DNA from: Kribbella steppae
GTDB lineage: Bacteria; Actinomycetota; Actinomycetes; Propionibacteriales; Kribbellaceae
Reading direction: 5' to 3'
NCBI RefSeq assembly: GCF_004342025.1
Contig: NZ_SLWN01000008.1
Span: forward strand, 233,569 to 297,568
Length of the DNA: 64,000 nt
In this document: positions 53,638 to 62,991 of the stretch, piece after piece
How the letters are laid out: the number at the start of each line of letters is the position of its first letter
Numbering within the stretch: position 1 is the first letter of the stretch
The notes under the pieces: model-generated
What the model saw: only the letters and a program-made list of their open reading frames with translations
The model's database searches: none
What the model was told of the DNA's origin: nothing
Position numbers and translations under genes: made by a program

Positions 53638-54012
53638 CGCGTTTCCTGAGTGTGCCACGGCCGGCACGAAACAGAACTCGTTGCCTTCCGGATCGGACAG
53701 CACGGTCCAGTGCGGCAGCTCCCGGACGACGGACGCGCCGGCCTTGAGCAGCGACCTGAGGGCGCCGTCCTCGCCGGTGACGTCGAGGTGAATCCGGCCT
53801 ACCGGCTTGAGCTCGGCGGCCGGCGTGATCCAGACGTGGAACCCGTCGCGAGCCCCGAGCAGGACGGACTCGTCCTCGTCCAGGGAGTGCGAGGCCAGCG
53901 CCTTGACGTCGTCCGGGTGCACGGGCAGGCCGGTGGCCAGGCTCCAGAACGGCGCGAGCAGGTAGGGGTCGTGACAGTGGATCACGACGGACTGGATTCT
54001 CGGCATGTCCAC
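53626..54012 (-). CDS. VOC family protein
   Basis: This 128-residue single VOC module contains VVIHCHDPYLLAPFWSLATG, RIHLDVTGEDGALRSLL and LSDPEGNEFCFVPA. The last codons (ASVP and stop) come from the adjacent inverted repeat, so the original C-terminus may have been altered. The start could be 54012 or the Met two codons later. The substrate is unknown. Confidence 0.85.
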   Translation of the reverse strand: MDMPRIQSVVIHCHDPYLLAPFWSLATGLPVHPDDVKALASHSLDEDESVLLGARDGFHVWITPAAELKPVGRIHLDVTGEDGALRSLLKAGASVVRELPHWTVLSDPEGNEFCFVPAVAHSGNASVP

Positions 54013-54065
54013 CAGTGTGCGGGCGGCGAGCCCTTTACAGGTGATGTCAATCGTTGTAGAACTTC

Positions 54066-54076
54066 ACGTTAAACGT
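54066..54076. promoter_or_regulatory. Candidate LacI-type operator before the arabinoside operon
   Basis: ACGTT A AACGT (54066-54076) is a perfect odd-centred dyad 24 bp before the GH51 start, as expected for LacI/GalR proteins. CCTTTACA (54032) and TGTAAAGG (54078) flank it as an inverted pair. Confidence 0.5.
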
Positions 54077-54099
54077 TGTAAAGGCCGCCGGGAGGCTTC

Positions 54100-55605
54100 G
54101 TGGCACGGCTTGTGGTGGACCCTGCGTTCGTCGTCGGGGCGCTCGACCGGCGGTTGTTCGGCTCGTTCGTCGAGCACATGGGACGCTGCGTCTACACCGG
54201 CATCTACGAACCCGGGCACGCGACGGCCGATCCGGACGGCTTCCGTCAGGACGTACTGGAGCTGGTCCGCGAGCTCGGGGTCACCACGATCCGCTACCCC
54301 GGCGGCAACTTCGTCTCCAACTACGACTGGGAGGACGGCGTCGGGCCGAAGGAGCAGCGGCCGCGCCGCCTGGACCTGGCCTGGCGGGCGATCGAGCCGA
54401 ACCAGTTCGGCACCGACGAGTTCGTCGCCTGGTCGCGCAAGGCGGAGGTCGAGCCGATCTGGGCGGTGAACCTCGGCACCCGCGGCATCAAGGAAGCCGT
54501 CGAGCTGCTCGAGTACTGCAACCTCCCGGCCGGCATGGAGCTGCCCGACCGCCGGGTGGCCAACGGGACCGCGGAGCCGCACGACATCAGGGTGTGGTGC
54601 CTTGGCAACGAAATGGACGGCCCTTGGCAGATCGGCCACAAAACGGCTGAGGAGTACGCCCGGCTGGCCGAGGAGACAGCGAACGCTATGCGCCGGGTCG
54701 ACCCCGGTCTCGAGCTGGTCGCCTGCGGTTCGAGCAACGCCGGGATGGCGACCTTCGGCGAGTGGGAGCGGGTCGTCCTCGAGCGCACCTACGACCTGGT
54801 CGACCACATCAGCCTGCACGCGTACTACGAACCGAAGAACGGCGACCAGGCGAGCTTCCTGGCCGCGTCCGAGGAGATGGACCGGTTCATCAGCTCCGTC
54901 GTCGCGACCGCCGACCACGTGAAGGCGCTCAAGCGCAGCGACAAGGAGATGAGCTTGTCGTTCGACGAGTGGAACGTCTGGTACCAGCAGCACTTCCCCG
55001 GTGAGCTCGGTCTCGACATCCGCGAGGTCGGCCCACTGATCGAGGACACCTACACCGTCGACGACGCGGTGGTGGTCGGCAGCCTGCTGATCACCCTGCT
55101 CCGGCACGCCGACCGGGTCAAGATCGCTTGCCTCGCGCAACTGGTCAACGTGATCGGCCCGATCCGGACCGAACCGGACGGCCGGGCCTGGCGGCAGACC
55201 ATCTTCCATCCGTTCGCCCTGACCGCGAAGTACGCCGGACCGACCGTCCTGCGGACCGCGGTGACCGGCGGTCCGGACGTGGACACCGCCGCGTTCGGCC
55301 GCATCCCCGCGCTGTGGAGCACAGCGACGTACGACGAAAGCACCGGCGAACTGTCCGTGTTCGTCGTGAATCGGAGCGAGACGGACAAGGTCGATCTCGA
55401 GGTTCCGTTGGCGCCTGGGTACCGGGTGGTCGAACACCTGGCTCTCCACGACGACGACCGGGCCGCGGTGAACACCGTCGACAACCCGGACCGGGTGGTG
55501 CCCCGGCCCGTCGACGACACCGGAATCGTCAACGGCAGCTGCACCGCCACGTTGCCCCCGGCCTCGTGGCACCTGATTCGCCTCTCCCCTGGAGGAACAC
55601 CATGA
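54100..55605 (+). CDS. abfA: GH51 alpha-L-arabinofuranosidase
   Basis: This 501-residue intracellular glycosidase removes terminal arabinofuranose from arabinan or arabinoxylan oligosaccharides. The GH51 signatures are FGSFVEHMGRCVYTGIYEPG, TTIRYPGGNFVSNYDWEDG, the acid/base Glu in VWCLGNEMDGPWQ and the nucleophile Glu in LSFDEWNVWY. There is no signal peptide, so it acts on imported oligomers. GTG 54100 follows GGGAGG. Its stop overlaps the binding-protein gene (ATGA). Confidence 0.95.
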   Translation: MARLVVDPAFVVGALDRRLFGSFVEHMGRCVYTGIYEPGHATADPDGFRQDVLELVRELGVTTIRYPGGNFVSNYDWEDGVGPKEQRPRRLDLAWRAIEPNQFGTDEFVAWSRKAEVEPIWAVNLGTRGIKEAVELLEYCNLPAGMELPDRRVANGTAEPHDIRVWCLGNEMDGPWQIGHKTAEEYARLAEETANAMRRVDPGLELVACGSSNAGMATFGEWERVVLERTYDLVDHISLHAYYEPKNGDQASFLAASEEMDRFISSVVATADHVKALKRSDKEMSLSFDEWNVWYQQHFPGELGLDIREVGPLIEDTYTVDDAVVVGSLLITLLRHADRVKIACLAQLVNVIGPIRTEPDGRAWRQTIFHPFALTAKYAGPTVLRTAVTGGPDVDTAAFGRIPALWSTATYDESTGELSVFVVNRSETDKVDLEVPLAPGYRVVEHLALHDDDRAAVNTVDNPDRVVPRPVDDTGIVNGSCTATLPPASWHLIRLSPGGTP

Positions 55606-56930
55606 ACACCATCAGCCGACGCCTTGTTCTGGGCGGTATCGGTGCGGCCGGTGCGGCCGGCATCCTGGCCGGTTGCGGCGAAGGCTCGGCCGGTAAGCCC
55701 GGCGCCGCGCCCGCGACCGGCGACGGCGGCGCGAAGGGGTACGACGGCCCGAACGTCGAACTCGACTTCTGGAACGGCTTCACCGGCGGTGACGGCCCGT
55801 ACATGCGGAAACTGGTCGACCAGTTCAACTCCGAGAACGCCAACATCAAGGTCAAGATGACCGTGATGCAGTGGGCCGACTACTACACCAAGCTGCCCAC
55901 CGCGGTCGGCAGCGGGCGTGGTCCCGCGGTCGCGATCATGCACGTCGACTCGCTCGCCACGAACGCCGCCCGGAACGTGATCGAGCCGCTCGACGACGTC
56001 GCCAAAGCGCTCGAGCTCAAGCAGGAGGACTTCTCCGAGGTGGTGTGGAAGGCCGGGGAGTTCAACGGCAAGCGCTACGGCATTCCGCTGGACGTGCACC
56101 CCTTGGGCTTCTTCTACAACAAGACCGTGATGAGCCAGGCCGGCCTCGACCCGGCCAAGCCGCCGACCAACGCCGACGAGTACGCCGCGGCCCTCGACGC
56201 GCTGAAGGGCAAGGGGATCCAGGGTCACTGGGCCACCCCGTTCCCGTTCACCGGCGTGCTCACCGTGCAGGCGCTGCTCTGGCAGTTCGGCGGCGACCTG
56301 TTCAACGACGACTCCTCGAAGGCGACCTGGCACGAGGAGGGCGGCGTGAAGGCGCTGACCTGGTTCTCCGACCTGGTGAAGAACGGGCACAGCCCGAAGA
56401 ACGTCGCCCAGGACGCGGACAACATCGCGGTGATGAACGGCAAGAACGCCTTCGTCTGGAACGGCATCTGGAACATCAACACGTTCAAGGAGAAGAAGGG
56501 CCTGGAGTGGGGCGTCGCTCCGCTGCCGAACATCGGCGGGACCAAGGCCGCCTGGGCCGGCTCCCACCAGTTCGTCCTGCCGAAGCTGAAGACGGCGGAC
56601 CAGAACAAGTCGACCGCCGCCCGGGTGTTCGTCAACTACATCAGCCAGAAGTCGCTGGAGTGGGCCAAAGGCGGTCAGGTCCCGGCCCGCAAGCAGGTTC
56701 GCGAGTCGGCCGAATTCAAGGCACTGCCGGAGCAGGCGGCGCTGGCCACCCAGATCGACGACCTGCACTTCCCGCCGTCGGTGCCCGGCATCGGTGACGC
56801 GCTGAACGAGCTGAACAAGGCCGTCAACGAGGCGGTGCTGCTGAAGACCGAGCCGGCCAAGGCGCTCGGCGACGCGGCGGCGCGAGCTGACAAGATCCTG
56901 GAGGCGAACCGCAAGAAGTACGGCGCGTAG
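55602..56930 (+). CDS. ABC transporter sugar-binding lipoprotein
   Basis: This 442-residue extracellular solute-binding protein of family 1 type starts MNTISRRLVLGGIGAAGAAG. The Tat-like RR-containing signal and lipobox LAGC place the lipidated Cys at about 25. The binding fold is typical (ELDFWNGFTGGDGPYMRKLV, NGKRYGIPLDVHPLGFFYN). From operon context it probably binds arabino-oligosaccharides. It overlaps abfA by 4 bp. Confidence 0.93.
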   Translation: MNTISRRLVLGGIGAAGAAGILAGCGEGSAGKPGAAPATGDGGAKGYDGPNVELDFWNGFTGGDGPYMRKLVDQFNSENANIKVKMTVMQWADYYTKLPTAVGSGRGPAVAIMHVDSLATNAARNVIEPLDDVAKALELKQEDFSEVVWKAGEFNGKRYGIPLDVHPLGFFYNKTVMSQAGLDPAKPPTNADEYAAALDALKGKGIQGHWATPFPFTGVLTVQALLWQFGGDLFNDDSSKATWHEEGGVKALTWFSDLVKNGHSPKNVAQDADNIAVMNGKNAFVWNGIWNINTFKEKKGLEWGVAPLPNIGGTKAAWAGSHQFVLPKLKTADQNKSTAARVFVNYISQKSLEWAKGGQVPARKQVRESAEFKALPEQAALATQIDDLHFPPSVPGIGDALNELNKAVNEAVLLKTEPAKALGDAAARADKILEANRKKYGA

Positions 56931-56932
56931 CG

Positions 56933-57874
56933 ATGGCCGTGCAGGCAAACGCGGGTGCGATCCGCAGGCGTCGCACCCGCGCCTCGACCGCGGTCCGGGG
57001 GCACGGCCGCGCGACGCCGTACCTGTTCCTCGCGCCCTATCTCCTGCTGTTCCTGCTGTTCGTGGTCGGGCCGGCCCTGTTCGGGTTCTGGATGAGTCTG
57101 CACGACTGGGACTTCCAGCTTCCGCGCAAGCCGTTCGTCGGCCTGCAGAACTACAAGGACCTGTTCGACCCGCTGTCGGCCACGGCCGAGCCGTTCTGGC
57201 ACAGCATGCGGGCGACCGGGATCTTCACGGTCGCCTCGGTGCCGTTCCTGGTGGCGGTCCCGCTCGGCCTGGCCGTGCTGCTGAACCGGAAGTTCCCCGG
57301 CCGGACCTTCTTCCGGGCCGTGTACTTCGCGCCCTTCGTCCTCGGCGTCGCGGTCATCGGCCTGATGTTCCGCTACATCCTGGACACCAACTTCGGCATC
57401 CTGAACGCGTTCCTCGAACTGTTCGGCCTGCCCGAGATCGGCTGGACGAACGACCAGCCATGGGCGTGGATATCGCTCGTCGCCGTTACCGTGTGGTGGA
57501 CAGCCGGCTTCAACTCGATCATCTATCTGGCCGGGTTGCAGGACATCCCGGCCGAGCAGTACGAGGCGGCCGAGCTGGACGGCGCCAGTACCTGGCAGCA
57601 GTTCCGCAACGTGACACTGCCCGGACTGCGGCCGGTCACCGTCTTCATCGTCACGATCACCCTGCTGGCCAGCGCGAACATGTTCGGCCAGTCCTTGCTG
57701 ATCACTCAGGGCGGTCCCGGTGACTCGACCACCACCGCGCTGATGGTGATCACCGACACCGGCTTCGGCCAGTTCCGGATGGGTCAGGCGACCGCGATGA
57801 GCTACCTGCTGACCGCCGCGCTCGCGATCGTCTCGCTGGTCGTCCTCGCCTTGATCAGGGAGCGCAAATCATGA
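56933..57874 (+). CDS. ABC sugar permease (MalF-like)
   Basis: This 313-residue inner-membrane permease has six predicted membrane helices. The EAA loop that docks the ATPase is AEQYEAAELDGASTWQQFRN followed by VTLPGLRP. It begins 3 bp after the binding-protein stop and overlaps the next permease by 4 bp. Confidence 0.93.
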   Translation: MAVQANAGAIRRRRTRASTAVRGHGRATPYLFLAPYLLLFLLFVVGPALFGFWMSLHDWDFQLPRKPFVGLQNYKDLFDPLSATAEPFWHSMRATGIFTVASVPFLVAVPLGLAVLLNRKFPGRTFFRAVYFAPFVLGVAVIGLMFRYILDTNFGILNAFLELFGLPEIGWTNDQPWAWISLVAVTVWWTAGFNSIIYLAGLQDIPAEQYEAAELDGASTWQQFRNVTLPGLRPVTVFIVTITLLASANMFGQSLLITQGGPGDSTTTALMVITDTGFGQFRMGQATAMSYLLTAALAIVSLVVLALIRERKS

Positions 57875-58698
57875 GACGCCGACCGTCGGCCGCGTTCTGG
57901 ATCCTGGTCATCCTGCTGACCCTGCTGGTGATCCTTCCGCTGCTGTGGATGGTGATCACCTCCTTCAAGACCATCGGGGAGTCGCAAACCGATCCGCCGA
58001 CGCTGGTCCCGCAGGATCCGACCGCCCGGGCGTACGGCGAGGTCCTCACCACCGGCGGGCAGAACCCCGTGCTGCGGTGGGCGATGAACAGCTTCGCCGC
58101 GGCCGCTCTGCACGCGCTGCTGGTGGTCGCGGTCGCCTCGATGGCCGGCTACGCGCTGGCCCGGATGAACTTCCGGTTCAAGAACGCGATCTTCAGCGTG
58201 ATCCTGCTGACGCTGTTCGTGCCGGGGTTCGTTTTCCTGATGCCCAACTACCTGCTGATGGATCAGTTCGCGTGGCTGGACACGCTGTGGGCGCTGATCG
58301 TGCCCGGTGCCGCCGGGGCCTTCGGCGTCTTCTTCATGCGGCAGTTCTTCCTGGCGATCCCGAAGGAGCTCGAGGAGACCGCGCTGATCGACGGCGCGAA
58401 CGCCTGGACCATCTTCACCCGGATCATCCTGCCGAACGCCAAACCGGCCCTGGCCACCCTCACCGTGCTGTCGTTCCTGACGAACTGGAACGACTTCATC
58501 TGGCCGCTGTTCGTGCTGTTCAGCCCCGAGCGGCTCACCCTGCCCGCCGGTCTGTCCCTGCTGCAGGGGGCCTATACGACCGACTATCCGGTGATCATGG
58601 CCGGCGCGACGGTCGCCGCCGTACCGGTGCTGATCCTCTACGTCTTCGTCCAGCGGTACGTGATCGAAGGTGTCGCGCGCAGCGGCATCAAAGGTTGA
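57871..58698 (+). CDS. ABC sugar permease (MalG-like)
   Basis: This 275-residue second permease has six helices and the EAA loop PKELEETALIDGANAWTIFT. It ends ARSGIKG, as carbohydrate permeases of the MalG type commonly do. No ATPase gene follows, so an MsiK-type shared ATPase elsewhere is expected. Confidence 0.93.
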   Translation: MRRRPSAAFWILVILLTLLVILPLLWMVITSFKTIGESQTDPPTLVPQDPTARAYGEVLTTGGQNPVLRWAMNSFAAAALHALLVVAVASMAGYALARMNFRFKNAIFSVILLTLFVPGFVFLMPNYLLMDQFAWLDTLWALIVPGAAGAFGVFFMRQFFLAIPKELEETALIDGANAWTIFTRIILPNAKPALATLTVLSFLTNWNDFIWPLFVLFSPERLTLPAGLSLLQGAYTTDYPVIMAGATVAAVPVLILYVFVQRYVIEGVARSGIKG

Positions 58699-58724
58699 CA
58701 TCTGTTCTGAGAGGGGACCCGCCT

Positions 58725-60941
58725 GTGCCTTCCAAGAGACGACTACTGGCCGCAGCGCTTGCTGTGGCCGCAGTGGCTGCCGGTACGTCGGCAGCCACCG
58801 CCGCACCACCTGGCACGACCACCAACGCCATCTCGTCGAGCTTCGCCGACACGTTCGCCGATCCGTCGATCATCCAGGGCCGGGACGGCTACTGGTATGC
58901 GTACGCCACCTCCGACCCGCTGGTCGCGAACGGCCCGTTCGGCCTGATGCACATGGCCCGGACCAAGGACTTCAGCTCCTGGGAGTACCTCGGCACCGTC
59001 TTCAACGACCAGACCAAGCCCGCCTGGGCGGCGCCCGGCTCCTTCTTCTGGGCGCCCGACATCCGCTACTTCGACGGCAAGTACGTCATGTACTTCACCG
59101 TCACCGACACCGCGGCCAACCCCGGTGGCGATCCTGCGATCGGCGTGGCCACCGCCCCGACCCCGGCGGGACCGTGGACCGCCACCGACGGCCCGGTCGT
59201 CACCCCCAAGCCGGACGGGAACGGCGGCTACTTCGGCACCATCGACCCGGCCCTGCTCACCGCCGCCGACGGCAAGCGGTACCTGTACTACGGCGGCTTC
59301 TACGGCGGCATCTCCGTCACCGAAGTGACCGAGGACGGCCTGCACGCGGTCGGAGAGCCCACCCAGGTGACGATCGGCGACCGCTACGAAGGTGCGTACG
59401 CCGTCTACCGCGACGGCTGGTACTACCTGATGGGCTCGTCGATGAACTGCTGCGCCGGCCCGACCACCGGCTACTCGGTCTTCGCCGGCCGCTCGAAGTC
59501 GCCGCGCGGGCCGTTCCTCGACGCCGACGGCGCTTCGCTGAACGAGTCGCGCGTCGGCGGTACGACGGTCATCACGCAGAACGGCAACAAGTGGATCGGG
59601 CCCGGCCACCACGCGTTCATGACCGACGCGGCTGGGCAGGACCACATCGTCTACCACGCGATCGCCCGCGGTACGCCGTGGCTGACCGACCCGTTCGGGA
59701 TCAACCGGCGCCCGATGCTGATCGACCGGATCGACTGGATCGACGGCTGGCCGCGGACCCGGGCCGGCCTCGGCCCATCCGAGGGTCCGGTACCGGCACC
59801 GACGACCGGATCGGGGATGGGCATCTCCTCGACCGATCCGGCCGGCGGACTGCTTGGTGCGTCGCGGCAGCCTGGTGATGCGCTTGGTGGTCCGAGTGCT
59901 TCGATCTCCGGTGCGGCGCGGACGCGACAGTCGGCTCCTGGTGGGTCGCTGCGGGTCGAGGCCGACGTACGGCTGGGGAAGAACTTCACCACGGTGCTTG
60001 GCGGTGGCGCGGTCGTCGCGTCGGTGTCGGGCTCGAAGGTGACTGTCGTGGCTGGTCGTCGTACCGCATCTGCTACCTTGCCGGCCGACTTCGATCGGTC
60101 TGCGTGGAACAAGCTCATCGTCCAGGTGTCCGGCTCGACGGTGACAGCGCGGCTCAACGACGCCGGTCTGGGTGACGTGTACGCCGAGGCGCAGCTCGTC
60201 GTACCCGGATTGGTGGTCAAGTCGGCGCCGGTGGCGTGGCTCGGGTCGGCCGAGGTGGACAACCTGACGGTGCGGCCGGTCGCTGCTCCGGTACGACGGT
60301 TGGCCGACGTACCGCAGACGGGGAACTTGCTGGCGGGCGACGACTTTGATGGTGACCTGGGCCCGGCGTGGTCGTGGGTGCGGCCGGACGACAAGGCGGT
60401 TGTTGCTGACGGCAAGTTGTCGTGGCCGCTGGAGAACGCTGATCTGGTCGGTGGCGGGAACACTGCCGGATTGCTCTTCCACACCACGCCTTCGACGGAC
60501 AGTTGGATCGCGGAGACCAAGCTGAACCTCGACCTCGGTGAGGGCGACATCCGCAACTACCAGCAGGCCGGGATGATCGCGTACCTGAACGACAGCGACT
60601 TCGCGCGGCTCGGGAACGTCGCGATCTGGCGGACCCGGCAGACCGAGTTCGGGCGTGAACTGGTGGTACGGCCGTCGGACGGTGCGACCAACTACGGTGC
60701 GGCCGCGATCGGGCGATCGGCGCCGACGTTGTGGATGCGGCTCGCGTACAGCAAGAACGCCGCGGGTGAGCACGTCTACCGCGCCGCGACCTCGGTCGAT
60801 GGGAAGAACTGGACCTGGGGCGCGTCGTGGGTGCTGCCCGCTCCGGCGAAGCTCGGGTTGTATGCGCATGGTGAGTTCACCGGTACTGCGGTTCCGCCGG
60901 TAGCCACGTTCGAGTACCTGCGGTTCTACGAGAGCAAGTGA
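58725..60941 (+). CDS. Secreted GH43-family glycosidase with C-terminal accessory domain
   Basis: This 738-residue protein has an N-terminal signal peptide (KRRLLAAALAVAAVAAGTSAATA). The GH43 five-bladed propeller shows catalytic residues in FADPSIIQGRDGYWYA (Asp), GTIDPALL (Asp) and DRYEGAYAVY (Glu). From about residue 390 two beta-sandwich-like modules follow, the last resembling a DUF1349/laminin-G-like module (WIAETKLNLDLGEGD, AGMIAYLNDSDFARLG). It likely releases arabinose-containing oligomers outside the cell. GTG 58725. Confidence 0.9.
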   Translation: MPSKRRLLAAALAVAAVAAGTSAATAAPPGTTTNAISSSFADTFADPSIIQGRDGYWYAYATSDPLVANGPFGLMHMARTKDFSSWEYLGTVFNDQTKPAWAAPGSFFWAPDIRYFDGKYVMYFTVTDTAANPGGDPAIGVATAPTPAGPWTATDGPVVTPKPDGNGGYFGTIDPALLTAADGKRYLYYGGFYGGISVTEVTEDGLHAVGEPTQVTIGDRYEGAYAVYRDGWYYLMGSSMNCCAGPTTGYSVFAGRSKSPRGPFLDADGASLNESRVGGTTVITQNGNKWIGPGHHAFMTDAAGQDHIVYHAIARGTPWLTDPFGINRRPMLIDRIDWIDGWPRTRAGLGPSEGPVPAPTTGSGMGISSTDPAGGLLGASRQPGDALGGPSASISGAARTRQSAPGGSLRVEADVRLGKNFTTVLGGGAVVASVSGSKVTVVAGRRTASATLPADFDRSAWNKLIVQVSGSTVTARLNDAGLGDVYAEAQLVVPGLVVKSAPVAWLGSAEVDNLTVRPVAAPVRRLADVPQTGNLLAGDDFDGDLGPAWSWVRPDDKAVVADGKLSWPLENADLVGGGNTAGLLFHTTPSTDSWIAETKLNLDLGEGDIRNYQQAGMIAYLNDSDFARLGNVAIWRTRQTEFGRELVVRPSDGATNYGAAAIGRSAPTLWMRLAYSKNAAGEHVYRAATSVDGKNWTWGASWVLPAPAKLGLYAHGEFTGTAVPPVATFEYLRFYESK

Positions 60942-60942
60942 G

Positions 60943-61941
60943 ATGAGACGTCGGCTGGGGTTGTTGCTGCTGCTGTTCGCATTGGGTGGCTGCAGCGACC
61001 CCAGCCGTGCGTCGGAGTCGGAGTCGGAGGAGACGACGATGGGCTTTACCAATCCGGTCTACGACACCAACTTCGCCGATCCACAGGTGATTGCCGTGGA
61101 CAACGGTTACGTCGCGTTCGCGACGAACGGTCCGCTCGGCAACGTGCAGACGCTGAAGTCGGGCGACCTGGTGTCGTGGGAACAGGTCGGTGACGCGTTG
61201 CCGTCGCTGCCCACGTGGACGACACCGGGCAAGGTGTGGGCGCCGGAGGTCGCCGTACATGCTGCTGATCGGTACGTCATGTACTACACGACGTCCGATG
61301 ACGCGTCCGGGCGTCAGTGCATCGGTGTCGCGGTGGCGTCTGCGGCCACGGGTCCATATGTCGACAAATCGTCCAAGCCCTTGGTCTGTCAGGAAGCCGA
61401 GGGTGGTTCGATCGACGCGTCGCCGTTCCAGGACTCGTCCGGGAAGCGCTGGCTCTACTGGAAGAACGACGGTAACGCGATCGGCGTCGACACCTGGATC
61501 TACGTCTCCGAACTCTCCCCCGACGGCCTCACGCTGGTCGGTCCCACCCACCGAATGATCAAGCAGGATCTCGAGTGGGAAGGCAACCTGGTCGAGGCGC
61601 CGTACATGGTGGAACGCAACGGCAAGTTCCATCTCTTCTACTCCGCCAACGCCTACGACAAGGAAACGTACGCCGTCGGCCACGCCCTCTGCACCACCCC
61701 CACCGGCCCCTGCGCCAAGTCCGGTGACCCCATCCTCACCAGCACAGATGATGCCGCCGGCCCAGGCCACAACATGGTCCTGCTCAAGGACAACCGCTAC
61801 TGGTTCATCTACCACGCCTGGGACCCCGCCGCCGTAGGACTAGACCCACCCGGCCGCACCATGTGGCTCTCCGAACTCACCTGGTCCGCCGACACCCCCG
61901 CCGTACAACCACCCCAAAAAGACAACCCCAACCACCCCTAG
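60943..61941 (+). CDS. GH43-family lipoprotein
   Basis: This 332-residue lipoprotein has signal MRRRLGLLLLLFALGGC with the lipobox Cys at 17. The GH43 residues are in DTNFADPQVIAV (Asp), GGSIDASPFQD (Asp) and LVEAPYMVERNG (Glu). It starts two bases after the preceding GH43 stop. It would act at the cell surface on arabinosides before uptake, completing the operon. Confidence 0.92.
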   Translation: MRRRLGLLLLLFALGGCSDPSRASESESEETTMGFTNPVYDTNFADPQVIAVDNGYVAFATNGPLGNVQTLKSGDLVSWEQVGDALPSLPTWTTPGKVWAPEVAVHAADRYVMYYTTSDDASGRQCIGVAVASAATGPYVDKSSKPLVCQEAEGGSIDASPFQDSSGKRWLYWKNDGNAIGVDTWIYVSELSPDGLTLVGPTHRMIKQDLEWEGNLVEAPYMVERNGKFHLFYSANAYDKETYAVGHALCTTPTGPCAKSGDPILTSTDDAAGPGHNMVLLKDNRYWFIYHAWDPAAVGLDPPGRTMWLSELTWSADTPAVQPPQKDNPNHP

Positions 61942-62084
61942 ACCCCCAGGTCGACGCGCGCGCAATCGCCCGGCGATCCACCCGCCGAAGCTTTGAAGAT
62001 AACGGTTCTCGCATACTCGTTGCCTGCCCATACACCAGTGGATATGATTTTGAAGTCATATGTCCTGGGTGTCATAGTTGATCG

Positions 62085-62488
62085 GTGCAGATCGACTGGC
62101 CGGCTGACTTCAGTGCTTGGCTCGATGACCTCGAGGCGCGAGTCGAGAAGGGAGAGGCGCATGCGAAGCAGTCCTCATCCTGGTTACGGCGGCGCTCAAA
62201 CACCTGCAGGAGCTCAAAGAACCACCCACGCGTGACACCGAGACCGCGACGCTCCGGTGGATCCGCCAGTCGAAGCGCCATCAGCTCTGGCGGGTCTCAC
62301 ATCCGTATCGACCTGGCGTGGCCGTGCGGCTCATCTGCTGGTTTCCGCCGGAGTCCGACACCGTGGTCGTCGCACTGTTCGCGGGCGACAAGGCGCGGAT
62401 CGGCGACGTGTTCTACAACTCCGTCGGCGCTCGCGCTGACGGTCTCATCGACCAGTGGAAACGAGAAGCGTTGAGAGGACGGTCATGA
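62085..62488 (+). pseudogene. Frameshifted RelE/HigB-like toxin
   Basis: From GTG 62085 the frame reads MQIDWPADFSAWLDDLEARV then EKGEAHAKQ. After about 62170 the next frame continues the same protein: VLILVTAALKHLQELKEPPT, LWRVSHPYRPGVAVRLICWF and VVALFAGDKARIGDVFYN, ending at 62488. A missing single base near 62167-62172 explains the shift. The stop overlaps the antitoxin ATG by 4 bp. TATGA/TCATA arms (62043-62060) upstream may be an operator. As read, the toxin is inactive unless programmed frameshifting occurs. Confidence 0.8.
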
Positions 62489-62859
62489 GCAGGAAGAAGT
62501 CCGAGCGAACGACCTTCGTTCGCGGCAACGCGCGACTCGACCAGTTGCTGGCCCGCCCCGACATCGCGGCCGGGGTCGCCGAGGTCGAAGCCGAGGCTCG
62601 GGAGATGGACCGGGTCTATGCCGAGAACCTCGCCATGATCCGTCGTGCCGGGGACCTGACTCAGGTAGAAGTCGCAGAAAGACTTGGTGTCGGCCAAGCG
62701 GTTGTCTCCCGGCTCGAGCGTCGGAGCGACATGCTGCTGTCGACCCTCGCGGACTATCTGCATGCGACGGGAGCGGAACATCCCCGCATCGTGGCAATCC
62801 TCAACGGCATGGAGGTCGAACTCGACCTCGACCAGTTCCGCGAGCCTCGCTCGGCCTAG
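62485..62859 (+). CDS. XRE-family antitoxin (HigA-like)
   Basis: This 124-residue protein starts at ATG 62485 (MSRKKSERTTFVRGNARLDQ). Its C-terminal helix-turn-helix is DLTQVEVAERLGVGQAVVSR. The partner toxin precedes it with a 4-bp overlap, the HigBA order. It probably neutralised the toxin and autoregulates the promoter. It is intact even though the toxin frame is broken. Confidence 0.88.
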   Translation: MSRKKSERTTFVRGNARLDQLLARPDIAAGVAEVEAEAREMDRVYAENLAMIRRAGDLTQVEVAERLGVGQAVVSRLERRSDMLLSTLADYLHATGAEHPRIVAILNGMEVELDLDQFREPRSA

Positions 62860-62991
62860 AACCACCCGGTCCTGATCTTTCCTTCGCCGTGCTTGGGGTG
62901 TGGCATGGGCTCGACGGCGAGTGACGTAACTTTTCGGGTCCGGTGCGCATCGAGCTCTTTGGAAGTCTCAGACCTCACACCGGGAACGACC

